64,000 bases of DNA from Cristatella mucedo (taxonomy: Eukaryota > Bryozoa > Phylactolaemata > Cristatellidae), in assembly GCA_009760855.2 (NCBI GenBank), contig WPIO01000055.1, forward strand, positions 2,403,501 through 2,467,500, given 5' to 3'. Shown here in pieces: positions 32,175 to 43,900 of the stretch; within the stretch, counting starts at the first letter, position 1, and each line of letters starts with the position of its first letter. Both the position numbers and the translations under genes were made by a program. Under the pieces are notes generated by a model. That model was not told the DNA's origin. It worked only from the letters and a program-made list of their open reading frames with translations, and made no database searches.

Positions 32175-33485
32175 CCCTTTTCGATCCCTTGCCACTCATT
32201 GTGGACTTCCGGTCTGGCGCTTGGACTGCAAGTCTTGAATGTAAGCTCGCCCTATATCTATGACCGAGCTTTATCATCTTTATCCTGTCGCATTGTGGTG
32301 ACCGCGTTTCTTGTTAATGCTGAAATGTAAGTGATGTGTATATAAGGTACATCGGAACAAGCGCCAATATAGGCCCATACGGTTCTGAACCATTCATGCC
32401 GACTTCTGCCGAGCAGCAACAAAGCTCTTAGAAACAAGCTTGAATGAAAAACAGAAAGACTGTTGGGGCAACTGTGGGCAGCGTGTTAGTGAATAAAGTT
32501 AAGCCAACGGTTTAGGTACACACATTCTCAGGAGTTTGCGTTTAATGTGCAAACTCTTTTATTCGAAAGAAGAAATGGAACTAGATATCAAAATTTCTTT
32601 TAAGAAGAAAAGTGCTTACGCTACAACGTTCACAGAAGCTCAGCAGGCTCAAATCATTGCTGATTTTTCCCCGTACAGACTTATCCGATACTCTGGTTGT
32701 AACCAGGGACTCTGGTTGTAACCAGGGAAACTCGGAAACTCTTCTGGTTTTTTGTCCAAGAAAGAAAGCTTCCTGAAGAAACAGCAAACGCGCGTGAGCT
32801 GGTCGTAACAAGCAAATATTAGCAAGTTATTCAAAGGCAAGTATTGACGCGACTTTTGGTTCCTGAAATACCAAGCGGCTGTCTGAAACAGAGCGTCCTC
32901 CAATTGTGGTGATCAAGCCATAATGTGCCTATTCATTACAAGCAGCTCACTGCAGCCTGTGGACTGGCTTCGCTGAGTCATATTAGTTCAGAAACGGAAG
33001 ACGGCGCTGCGCCATCTTGCCGCTTGACGGAAGTTTGCCATCGAGCCATGTGACGCAGGTGCGTTATCTTGCGGCGTGACGGACTTTCTCGCTTTAATTA
33101 GTAAAGATAATATGCAACTGGGTGATCAGAAGTACTGACGGCGCTAAGTTTTCTAACAACAGACGTAGATGGATTGGAATGATGATGTTTAATGGAGAGG
33201 GCGGCGGCGGCGGCGGCGGTTGCGGCGGCTGCGGGAGCGGCGAGCAATACAGTTCTTTCCCGCGGCAGTCTTGATTCCGCTTGACGCCGCCAGACACTTG
33301 TTCGTACCCGTCAAAGCGGGCGCGCGCTACGGCGTGCCGCACGTTCCTGCAAATGAGCGCTAAGCCTCAGAGGTCTACTGAGTATAACTCGAGCTCAAGA
33401 GATCTACTTACGCCCTAATACGCACTAAGTAAAGCGCGGAGTACGAGCAAGGGTGGATTTAGGTAGCGGAGGCGCTGCCTGCTCT

Positions 33486-33562
33486 AAACCCTAAAACTAA
33501 ACCCTAAACACTAAAAAACCCTAAGCCCTAAACACGAAACCCTAAAACCTAAACCCTAAACA
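33486..33562. repeat. Degenerate (CCCTAAA)n telomere-like stretch
   Basis: About eleven imperfect CCCTAAA / CTAAA units, including CCCTAAACACTAAAAAACCC and CCTAAACCCTAAAC. The 7-base unit is the plant-type telomere repeat rather than animal CCCTAA. Confidence 0.75.
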
Positions 33563-33691
33563 GTATACCGGGGGATGTCCTACCCCAGGGCGGAATGACC
33601 GGGTAAAAAATGTCCAGTGGAGAAATGACTGTCGGTAATCGTCCAGGTGTGGAATGTCGGCACCCATCAACTGCTTTTCGCTTCCGCAATC

Positions 33692-35425
33692 AAGTAATAA
33701 TATTAATAATGCACTTAATAAAGCACCCTCGGAGAACTAAATCTCTTTCTAGGCGCTTTACATTTGCTACAAAGAAAAACGTGATTGAATGGTGAGTAAT
33801 ATCATGCTCGATAAACAACATTAATAACATGGTTAGGGGTGACATGCACAGGGTCAGCATGCAAGTGCGGTTAGTGGCAGCATGCACAGTGTCAGCACGC
33901 ATAAGCACTTGAAGGACGAATCACAGGGACCCACTAAATGCTGTCGTTTATTGTATATTGTAGCACACGCGGAGTAATTCAGAGCAATCGCACTTGTAGT
34001 AGCGACATTGGTTTAGATGTGTAAGTACTAGAGCTGGTTCATGATACTTTTTTGCGACATAATTGCCCGGCAGCTTCAGAACCTCCGGCTTTAGAGCTTT
34101 ACTGTCTTTTGAATTCAGTTATGAGGGTACGTTTCACGACATAAATATGTGTGTATTTAAGTTTTTTCTGAATTGTGTCAAGTCAGGGGATGCTGTGACG
34201 CAAGTCGGGAGTGAGCTCCAAGCTTTGGGAGCATACGAACTCAATGCAGGATCTCCAAAGGATTTGAGGTTTGTACAGGGTATTGGTAAACTTTTAGATT
34301 CCGAAAAGGGGTGGTACGATGCTTGGCGAGTTGGGGGAGTACATCTGAGAGATAGGCTGGAGCCAAAGAATGAAGTGACCTAAAAGTGAGTGACAAAACT
34401 TTGAAGTCGATCCGTTGCTTGACTGGTAGCCAGTGCAGGTCGGCGAGAAGTGGTGAGATGTGGCAACTGCGGCGCTCACGACAGACAATCCTAACTGCCG
34501 AGTTCTGCACTAGCTGCAAGCGTCTCAGTGCACCGGCCGGTAATCCAGCAAGCAGTAAGTTACAGAAGTCGAGACGGGATGTCACAAAAGCATGGACCAG
34601 CTTAGACGTGGTATCCTTATCTAAACAAGCCCGAATTTTAGCAATGTATGTAGCTGAAAGTAGGCAGACTTGATTGGGGAGCTGATGTGGTCGTCTAACA
34701 AGAGGTCACTTTGGAACACGACACCTAAATTTCGAGCTGATTCAATAGGAGATATGCTCGCAGAGCGAATTTTGAGCGTCAGCCTTTCCAATTTCTGAAT
34801 CACACTGGGTTTGCCCACAACTGGTAAGCTAGTTTTATCATCGTTTAGTCTTAGAAAATTTGCTGCCATCCATGTGCGGATGTCACCAATACATGCAGCA
34901 AGTGAGTTGAGAGAATTTGAGGTGCTCGAAGGCTGGGAGGCATCAAAGCAAAGGTACAACTGAGTGTCATCCACATTGAAGTGAAAGCCTAGATTGTGCT
35001 TGGCAATCACATCAGCAAGAGAGAGAGTATAAACCGTGAAAAGAACCGGGCCTAGCACGGAGCCCTGAGGAACCCCATATTTCAGAGGTACCTCAGATGA
35101 TCTTTGTCCATTCACGTCAATACTCTGGAGTCTCCCACTGAGATAGGACCTGAACAATTGCAGAGGAGTGCAAGTGATGCCCAGGCGAGATGAGAAGCGC
35201 TCTAGAAGAACTTTGTGATCGATTGTATCAAAATCTGCCGAAAGATCGAGAAAAACAAGCAGAGACACTCTACCTATGTCTGCATTCCTAAGTAGGTCGT
35301 TGTACACCCTAAGCAATGCTGACTCTGAGAAGTGATTAGCTATAAAGCCAGCCTGGAACTCACCAGCAAGGTTTGAAGTTTCAAAATATGAGTTCAGCTG
35401 GTCCAGCCTATCTCTCAGATCTAAT
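33692..35425 (-). mobile_element. LINE-A copy, 5'-truncated, RT domain
   Basis: Minus-strand RT reads open from about 35526 to 34621: [55 protein letters not shown] (catalytic Y-A-D-D replaced by N-V-D-D). It continues after a frameshift into CRERRSCHISPLLADLHWLP and the 3' tail at 33692-33770. Confidence 0.9.
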
Positions 35426-35426
35426 A

Positions 35427-35880
35427 TCCCACCAGGCCAAGCATCGTACCACCCGCTTTTCGGAATCCACTTTTGGAATCCCCACGAGTCTACCAACAAA
35501 CCTCGAATCCTTTGGGAACCGTACATTTAGTACGTACGCTCCAAAGCCAAGAACTCATTCCCGACTTGCGTAACAACATCCCCTGACTTGACCACATTCA
35601 AAAAGAACTTAAAAACACACCTATTTAGGACGGCATTTAGAGGGTTCCTGTGATTCGTCCTTAATGTGTTTATGCGTGCTGACACTGTCCATGCTACCAC
35701 TAACCACGTTTGCTTGCTGACCCTGGGCATGTCATCCCTAACCATATTATTCATTGTGTTTGTTTATCAAGCATGATATCACTCACCATTCAGTTGCATT
35801 TCCCTTTGCTGCAAATGTAAAGCACCTAGAAAGATATTGAGTTCTCCGAAGGCACTCTATTGAGTGCATTATTATTATTA
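35427..35880 (+). mobile_element. LINE-A 3' fragment, head-to-head with the copy at 33692-35425
   Basis: Begins at CCACCAGGCCAAGCATCGTACCACCCGC of the late RT ORF and ends with TAGAAAGATATTGAGTTCTCCGAAGGCACTC and (ATT)n. It has its own 3' end, so it is a separate insertion. Confidence 0.85.
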
Positions 35881-35886
35881 ATACTT

Positions 35887-37769
35887 CGATCATAACTTAC
35901 ATGCAGGTTACTAGCCGCCGTCGTAGCTGAGGCAGCCGCCGGTGTGGGAGACCCGGCAGCCCGAAGCGATAAGCGTTTAGATATTCATAGGCACGTAATT
36001 TCTCATGCGCTACGGTCAAATAAAAACTGAACTTTAAACAGTTCTAAGCAGTATCGTTTCCGTATATGACGTTCGCCAGAACTTTGGTTTTTGTAAGAAT
36101 TCTGGAACACGAACGCACATGAGAGCGCTCTCTGTCGGCAGGCGAGAATGAAACGAACCAATTCGATCACTCGGGATACATTACCAAATCGGGTTACCGT
36201 ATCGGTCCGAATCCAAAGACTGATTTTTAACATCAAGAATTGATTAGCTATTAATACTGACCACAGCTATTCCTCCAGTTTCGCGTTTGTCAGTTTATTG
36301 TTACCCTCTCGAAAGAGGGTTTTCAAAAATTGTCTATAGACTCATTTGAATGCTCCTCCCCACGGAAATCTTTAGTAAAAGGCGAAAGATTTGTACGTGG
36401 ATTTGAAGAGAAGCCAGAGTAAATTGAATCCGCAACCAAGGAAATATATGTATCCGCTTGCTGCATGTTAATTCCTAGTAGCACTACGGTCTCTTATTTA
36501 TCTTAATTTTAGACAAGCAAAGTGCACAGACGTTCTTTTAAAAAAACTTATAAACTATTTCATAATCACTAAGATAATTTATTATATTCAAACATGATAT
36601 ATGTACCCACAAATTAAAGGTATAGATTTGTCATGGGAGACGACTCCCATGCACCCATTTCCGCTGCTGATTGGATGTCGGCAAGAAAATAGCTTCCTGC
36701 AGTTAGTTTCTCACGATTTCAGGTTGCCTTGGCTGTCCACAGACGTGCCGCAGTCAATATTGACTTGCCTAAAGCCGCTTTCGCCTGTGAATTGTCAGTC
36801 AGTTGTCCAATTGGCTCCACCCAAAGAGGAGTTGCTGGTCATGCTTAACTTGGCTTCGAGGCATACGGTCTGTCTTCCTACGACAGACTGGAACTGGCGT
36901 CACACTCCCCCCCCCCCCCCCGACATGATGACAAATAAAAAAAGCTGCAAGTTGAAGCTACATTAATCACAGCATTTAGTGGGTCAATAAGATTCGTCCT
37001 GTGTCTGCTTATGCTTGCGGACACTGTGCATGCTTCCATCTGCATGCTGACTCGGGTGCCGGTCGCCTCTAACAATGGGATGCTTGTTGACATTGACCAT
37101 GGTACCGTTGACCAGTTGATCATGCTGTCTTTGCAGCATATGTAAAGTGCCTAGAAAGAGATTGAGTTCTCTAACGGAGCCATACAACTGCGCTTGCATA
37201 GTACTAGGGTAAGGCGTCCTGGTGCTTCAGTGCTGATCATTTCGGCACGAACAGCCATCACTTCCGCACCAGCTTTGGGTGCTTTTCAAGGCCTGGCGCT
37301 TCGTTCATTGAGGTCGCCTGAACCTGTTCTCAGTACGTGCCACAGGTCATCGCTTCGACCGTTCGGAGTCAGCCGCATGTCGTCACCGCTCTGCGGAAAG
37401 GGAGACGCTGCCGCACTCGCTCTCCAACTGTAGCCCGACGATGCCTGCCATTGGGGCCAGGCATGACCTGATCCTGAACCGTCTGTGCCAACGCCCTGCC
37501 GGATAACCTTTGGCAGCGGTCGACGGTACATAGATGCGCTTCCAGTAAGTGACAGCTCACTGCGCCCGCACCTCGTCGTCGACGATGGGTCAACCACAGT
37601 TAACATCGACGCGACGGTCCCATTTGACAACGACGACGATGCCCTGTGGAAGGCCACGGATCGAAAGATTGCGAAAGACGCAGGCGTTTCGCGTGACTTT
37701 CGGTCCCACGGTCGAGCGTTTGGGTTGGTCCTGCGGCTTTTAGTCGGAGCATTTGGGTCGTGGTGCCCG
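35887..37769 (+). repeat. 1.88-kb direct duplication, copy 1
   Basis: Nearly identical to 41803-43681. The visible differences are a C run of 15 versus 11 bases and a handful of substitutions. The unit contains an unrecognised left half (35887-36960), a LINE-A 3' UTR and tail (36965-37195), and the end of a restriction-like-endonuclease LINE (37200-37769). It stops abruptly at GTGCCCG against antisense LINE-A sequence. Confidence 0.95.
37200..37769 (+). mobile_element. Fragment of an R2/NeSL-type LINE with restriction-like endonuclease, 3'-truncated
   Basis: One frame gives a zinc-knuckle-like region (CRHRSAERETLPHSLSNC followed by RHDLILNRLCQR). After a frameshift the next frame gives SDSSLRPHLVVDDGSTTVNI, DATVPFDNDDDALWKATDRK and IAKDAGV. 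The R-P-D/H-x-V-V-x-D-G, D-A-T-V-P-F and K-x-x-K spacing matches the C-terminal PD-(D/E)XK nuclease of R2-like elements. It is cut at 37769. Family-level identification is from memory of the motif, not a search. Confidence 0.65.
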
Positions 37770-37967
37770 TTTATCGTCGACATCAGCATTTTTGGATTGT
37801 GCATCTATGATTCAACAATGTTTTTATAGAAGCTAGACTTGGCCTTTACTAGGATTGATTGGTACGACCTACAGCAGTTTTCATATCCCTGTCGATGGAC
37901 ATTCAGTCCTGATCTTTTGTATGCTTTTTCAAGCTTGCGGTTAGTAGACCTGGCTAGTTTAATGACA
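37770..37967 (-). mobile_element. LINE-A internal fragment
   Basis: Antisense LINE-A sequence matching 39963-40160 (TTTATCGTCGACATCAGCATTTTTGG onward), joined at 37968 to the 3' end of the longer copy. It abuts the end of duplication copy 1. Confidence 0.75.
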
Positions 37968-40850
37968 TAATAATAATAATAATGCACTTGATAAAGAACC
38001 CTCAGAGAACTTAATCTCTTTCTAGGCGCTTTACATTTGCTGCAAAGGCAAATGCAATTGAATGGTAAGTAAAATCATGCTTGAAAAACAAACAAAATGA
38101 ATAATATGGTTAGGGGTGACATGCACAGGGTCAGCATGCAAATGTGGTTAGTGGCAGCATGCACAGTGTCAGCACGCATAGGCACATCAAGGACGAATCA
38201 CAGGGACCCACTAAATGCTGTCCTAAATAGGTGTGTTTTTAAGTTCTTTTTAAATGTGGTCAGGTCAGGGGATGTTCTGACGCAGGTCGGGAGGAGTTCC
38301 AGGCTTTGGGAGCATACGAACTAAATGCATGGTCTCCAAAGGATTTGAGGTTTGTACGAGGTATTGGTAAACTTTTGGATTCCGAAAAGCAGATGGTACG
38401 ATGCTTGGCCTGGTGGAGGATTAGGTCTGAGAGATTGGCTGGAGCTAAAGCATGAAGTGACCTACAATTAAGTCACAAAACCTTGAAGTCGATCCGTTGC
38501 TGACCTGGCAGCCCGTGCAGGTCGGCGAGAAGTGGAGTAATATGGCAACTGCGAAGCTCACGTCAGACAAGCCTAGCTGCAGAGTTTTGCACCAGCTGCA
38601 ATCGCCTGATCGCACATGCTGGTAGGCCAGTAAGCAGTGAGTTGCAGAAGTCGAGACGGGATGTCACGAATGCATGGACCAACTTGGACGTGTTATCCTT
38701 ATCTAAACAAGCCCGAATTTTAGCAATGTTATGAAGCTGAAATAGGCGGATTTAACTGTGGAGCTGATATGGTCGTCTAACGAGAGGTCGCTTTGGAAAA
38801 TGAAACCTAGATTTCGAGCTGATTCAACTGAAGATATGCTGGCAGAGCCAATTTTGAGCTTCAGCCTTTCCAATCTCTAAATCACACTGGGTTCGCCCAT
38901 AACTAGTAAGTTAGTTTTATCATCGTATAGTTTTAGAAAATTTGCTGCCATCCATGTGCGGATGCCATCAATGCATGCACCAAGTGAGTTGAGAGAATTC
39001 GAGGTGCTCGAAGGCTGGGGGGGATCAAAGCAAAGGTACAACTGAGTGTCATCCGCATAGAAGTGAAAGCCTAGATTGTGCTTGGCAAACACGTCAGCAA
39101 GAGGGAGAGTATAAACCGTGAAAAGAACCGGACCAAGCACGGAGCCCTGAGGTACTCCATATTTCAGAGGTACTTCAGATGATCTTTGTCCATTCACGTC
39201 AATACTCTGGAGTCTCCCACTGAGATAGGACTTGAACCACTGCAGAGCAGTGTCAGTGATGCCCAGGCGAGATGAGAGGCGCTCTACAAGAACTTTGTGA
39301 TCGATGGTATCAAAAGCTGCCGAAAGATCGAGCAAAACAAGCAGAGACACTCTACCTATGTCTGCATTCCTAAGTAGGTCGTTGTACACCCTAAGCAATG
39401 CTGACTCTGTGGAGTGATTAGCTCTAAAGCCAGACTGGAACTTACTAGCAATGTGTGAGATTTCGATATATGAGTTCAGCTGGTCCGCCACGACCCGTTC
39501 CAGTGTCTTTGATAGGAATGGTAGAAGAGAGACTGGGTTTTAGCTGCATAATTTCTCTTGGTCTAGTGTAGCTTTCTTGAGAAGTGGCCTGACTACAGCT
39601 TTTTTGAAAGGTGCTGGGACATGACCTGAGGCTAATGACATATTAATGATGTTAGTTATGCATGGCAGCAGCAGATTAATGCAACGTATGAGCAGGACAG
39701 TGGGAATAGGGTCCAGAGAACTTGTTGTCTTCTTTGATTGAGATACGAACTTTAGGACTAGATCACTAGTGACCTGCTTAAATGCAGACATTGAGGCGCA
39801 GCCAGGAACCGAGGAACAGCATTCTAGTTGGGAGGTTGTCATCGCAGGGATGGATTCCCTGATCTTGTCTATCTTCTGCACAAAGAATCGAGAGAAGCGA
39901 TCGGCTAGATCATCACAAGGATCATCGCGTAAGGAGCTAATCTGGGAACGGTTGAGGAGATGGTTTATTGTCGACATCAGCATTTTTGGATTGTGCACCT
40001 GTGATTCAACAAGGTTTCTATAGAAGCTAGACTTGGCCTTTGCTAGGATCGATTGGTACGACCTACAGTAGTCTTCATAAGCCTGTCGATGGACAGTTAG
40101 TCCGGATCTTTTGAATGCTTTTTCAAGCTTTCGTTTAGTAGACTTGGCTAGTTTAATGTCTGTGGTAAACCATAGGCCGCCTGGGCGAGGGCGCACAGTG
40201 CGCTTTGTCAGAGGTGCAAACTCGTCGAGCGTGTCAGCTAGTGTCGTGTTGTAGCTGTCTACTAATGATGACAGATCGGAGGGAGGACTGAGCAGCAGAG
40301 GTGAAGCAGATATTCTCGCACGGACAGCATCGATGTCAAGGGTCTTGAGGTTTCGCGATTCACAGGTTATTTTAGGCGAGGATGTGGGCACACACTGTAG
40401 ATTGAAAGAGATCTGCATGTGGTCAGATAAGCAGGATTTGGTAATAATTGGTGATGACAAAGTGCAGTTGTACGAGAAAATCTGGTCGAGTGTGTGACCC
40501 TTGATGTGGGTAGGGCCATGCACATGAGCCACAAGAGACAATGAGTCAGTCAATGCACGAAATTCGGTGCTGAAAGCGTCAGATAAGTTATCAAAGTGAA
40601 CGTTGAAATCACCCATAACGAGTAAGGATCGATTTCTTGCACACAGAATCGAAATGAGATCGGAGAAATCTGAGATAAAGGAGGATTTGGTACCTGGAGG
40701 GCGATAGACTACTGCCACTATCGGTAGCTTGTTTTCGGGTGAGAACAAGACAATTGATTCAAAAGACTGCTTCGAGGGTACCGAAAATGGCTTGAAGTTG
40801 AATTTCGAGCGCACGATAATAGCAACTCCACCTCCAGTTTTGACGGTGGT
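37968..40850 (-). mobile_element. LINE-A, longest copy: endonuclease + reverse transcriptase, about 2.9 kb
   Basis: L2-group non-LTR retrotransposon read on the minus strand. The endonuclease part (40845-40350) has GGGVAIIVRSK, VAVVYRPPGT, LLVMGDFNVHFDNLS and SCLSDHMQISFNL (Asp-His pair of the AP-endonuclease fold). RT follows: SLDPIPTVLLI, a stop near 39540, then [35 protein letters not shown] and an intact FYADDTQLYLCFD catalytic box, with a second stop near 38877. The 3' tail is at 37975-38060 with (TAA)n. The N-terminal endonuclease half is missing, so the element is 5'-truncated. Confidence 0.92.
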
Positions 40851-41690
40851 AAACTACAGGCCGTCTGGGCTAGGGCGCACAGTGGGCTTTATCAGATGTG
40901 CAAACTCGTTGAGCGTGTCAGCTAGTGTCGTGTTGTAGCTCTCTACCACTGATGACCGATCGGAGGGAGGACTGAGCAGCAGAGGTGAAGCAGATATTCT
41001 CGCACGGACAGCATCGATGTCAATGGTCTTGAGGTTTCGCGATTCACAGGTATTTTAGAGGAGGAGGCGGGCACGAACTGTAGATTGAATGAGATCTGCA
41101 GGATCTGGTAATAGTTGGCGATGATAAAGTGCAGTTGTTTCTTACGCAACGACATCTACTCTCCAACTGCCGACTATGGCACATTTTTTTCAACGGTCCT
41201 GAACTGCTACTTCTATGCTACTCACTACCTCAACTGCTCTCCTGACTCTGCTATGCTTCCCACTTTCTCTTTGTTGCGTGAGACGAAGTCTGTTGGCTAC
41301 CGAATGCGTACCGAAAGCCGCTTAGGCTGTGAGTTCGCTATACAAAACTCTCCCGCGTAACACCCATGTGGTCTTTATGACTTTGTGGAGTTACTGACGG
41401 AGATACGTTACATTACATATGAGAAAATCTGGTCGAGTGTGTGACCATTGATGTGAGTATGACCATGCACATGAGTCACAAGAAACAATGAGTCAGTCAA
41501 TACACGAAATTTAGTGCTGAAAGGGTCAGATAAGTTATCAAAGTGGACGCTGAAATCGCCCATCACGAGGAAGAATCGATTTCCTGCGTACACAATCGAA
41601 ATTAGATCGGAGAAACCTGAGATTAAGTAGGATTTGGTAGCTGGTGGGCGATAGACTACTGCCACTATCGGTTACTACTACGAGACCGCG
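40851..41690 (-). mobile_element. LINE-A endonuclease fragment, split by a LINE-B insertion
   Basis: 40851-41136 matches 40170-40460 of the longer copy and 41406-41690 continues as 40470-40720 (VVYRPPATKS, FLVMGDFSVHFDNLS). The LINE-B piece at 41137-41405 lies exactly between. Confidence 0.85.
41137..41405 (+). mobile_element. LINE-B 3' UTR fragment nested in LINE-A
   Basis: TTCTTACGCAACGACATCTACTCTCC through GTCTTTATGACTTTGTGGAGTTAC matches the 3' end of LINE-B at 8440-8690. The surrounding LINE-A resumes in register. Confidence 0.88.
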
Positions 41691-41802
41691 GCGGCTCCGG
41701 GGTGCTTTTCTTTTGTTAATGCATAGTTCACTAATCTTAGCAACAGCATTAATCTCTAGCAATTCATTTGATCTACGATGACGAAGTGATAACAGCTACA
41801 GA

Positions 41803-43681
41803 CGATCATAACTAACATTCAGGTTACTAGCCGCCGTCGTAGCTAAGGCCGCCGCCGGTGTGGGAGACCGAGCAGCCCGAAGCGATAAGCGTTTAGATAT
41901 TCATAGGCACGTAATTTCTCATGCGCTACGGTCAAATAAAAACTGAACTTTAAACAGTTCTAAGCAGTATCGTTTCCGTATATGACGTTCGCCAGAACTT
42001 TGGTTTTTGTAAGAATTCTGGAACACGAACGCACATGAGAGCGCTCTCTGTCGGCAGGCGAGAATGAAACGAACCAATTCGATCACTCGGGATACATTAC
42101 CAAATCGGGTTACCGTATCGGTCCGAATCCAAAGACTGATTTTTAACATCAAGAATTGATTAGCTATTAATACTGACCACAGCTATTCCTCCAGTTTCGC
42201 GTTTGTCAGTTTATTGTTACCCTCTCGAAAGAGGGTTTTCAAAAATTGTCTATAGACTCATTTGAATGCTCCTCCCCACGGAAATCTTTAGTAAAAGGCG
42301 AAAGATTTGTACGTGGATTTGAAGAGAAGCCAGAGTAAATTGAATCCGCAACCAAGGAAATATATGTATCCGCTTGCTGCATGTTAATTCCTAGTAGCAC
42401 TACGGTCTCTTATTTATCTTAATTTTAGACAAGCAAAGTGCACAGACGTTCTTTTAAAAAAACTTATAAACTATTTCATAATCACTAAGATAATTTATTA
42501 TATTCAAACATGATATATGTACCCACAAATTAAAGGTATAGATTTGTCATGGGAGACGACTCCCATGCACCCATTTCCGCTGCTGATTGGATGTCGGCAA
42601 GAAAATAGCTTCCTGCAGTTAGTTTCTCACGATTTCAGGTTGCCTTGGCTGTCCACAGACGTGCCGCAGTCAATATTGACTTGCCTAAAGCCGCTTTCGC
42701 CTGTGAATTGTCAGTCAGTTGTCCAATTGGCTCCACCCAAAGAGGAGTTGCTGGTCATGCTTAACTTGGCTTCGAGGCATACGGTCTGTCTTCCTACGAC
42801 AGACTGGAACTGGCGTCACACTCCCCCCCCCCCGACATGATGACAAATAAAAAAAGCTGCAAGTTGAAGCTACATTAATCACAGCATTTAGTGGGTCAAT
42901 AAGATTCGTCCTGTGTCTGCTTATGCTTGCGGACACTGTGCATGCTTCCATCTGCATGCTGACTCGGGTGCCGGTCGCCTCTAACAATGGGATGCTTGTT
43001 GACATTGACCATGGTACCGTTGACCAGTTGATCATGCTGTCTTTGCAGCATATGTAAAGTGCCTAGAAAGAGATTGAGTTCTCTAACGGAGCCATACAAC
43101 TGCGCTTGCATAGTACTAGGGTAAGGCGTCCTGGTGCTTCAGTGCTGATCATTTCGGCACGAACAGCCATCACTTCCGCACCAGCTTTGGGTGCTTTTCA
43201 AGGCCTGGCGCTTCGTTCATTGAGGTCGCCTGAACCTGTTCTCAGTACGTGCCACAGGTCATCGCTTCGACCGTTCGGAGTCAGCCGCATGTCGTCACCG
43301 CTCTGCGGAAAGGGAGACGCTGCCGCACTCGCTCTCCAACTGTAGCCCGACGATGCCTGCCATTGGGGCCAGGCATGACCTGATCCTGAACCGTCTGTGC
43401 CAACGCCCTGCCGGATAACCTTCGGTAGCGGTCGACGGTACATAGATGCGCTTCCAGTAAGTGACAGCTCACTGCGCCCGCACCTCGTCGTCGACGATGG
43501 GTCAACCACAGTTAACATCGACGCGACGGTCCCATTTGACAACGACGACGATGCCCTGGGGAAGGCCACGGATCGAAAGATTGCGAAAGACGCAGGCGTT
43601 TCGCGTGACTTTCGGTCCCACGGTCGAGCGTTTGGGTTGGTCCTGCGGCTTTTAGTCGGAGCACTTGGGTCGTGGTGCCCG
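41803..43681 (+). repeat. 1.88-kb direct duplication, copy 2
   Basis: Second copy of the unit at 35887-37769, offset by 5916 bases before the C run and 5912 after it. Here the RLE-LINE continues past the duplication end to its own poly(A) signal. Confidence 0.95.
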
Positions 43682-43900
43682 GGCAACAAGCAATGCCTCG
43701 ATGCTCTTAGCATCAAAGCGGCGTACCGGACGCTGTGCGTCAGCGACGCGGTGTGCGACAGCGCCGAGTTGTGGTCCCAGCGCTTCATGGAAGGGAGGCG
43801 ACCGAGTCATCATTCAGCACGGTATCTCTCATTTGGCGCAGGAGGACGGCACACTGCCCGTTCTTGTATAAAAAGTTTCTTCTTTTTCAATAAATATTTA
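43113..43900 (+). mobile_element. R2/NeSL-type LINE 3' end with restriction-like endonuclease
   Basis: Same sequence as 37200-37769 but extending through LLVGALGSWCPGNKQCLDAL, KAAYRTLCVSDAVC and SAELWSQRFMEG to a stop and an AATAAA at 43889. ALGSWCPGN and SDAV..S are typical of the end of this endonuclease domain. The element is 5'-truncated with a frameshift. Confidence 0.65.

Noticed and set aside
37286-37804. Minus-strand open frame over the RLE-LINE end (also 43198-43788)
   Set aside because: The plus strand carries the recognisable endonuclease motifs; the minus frame is its shadow.
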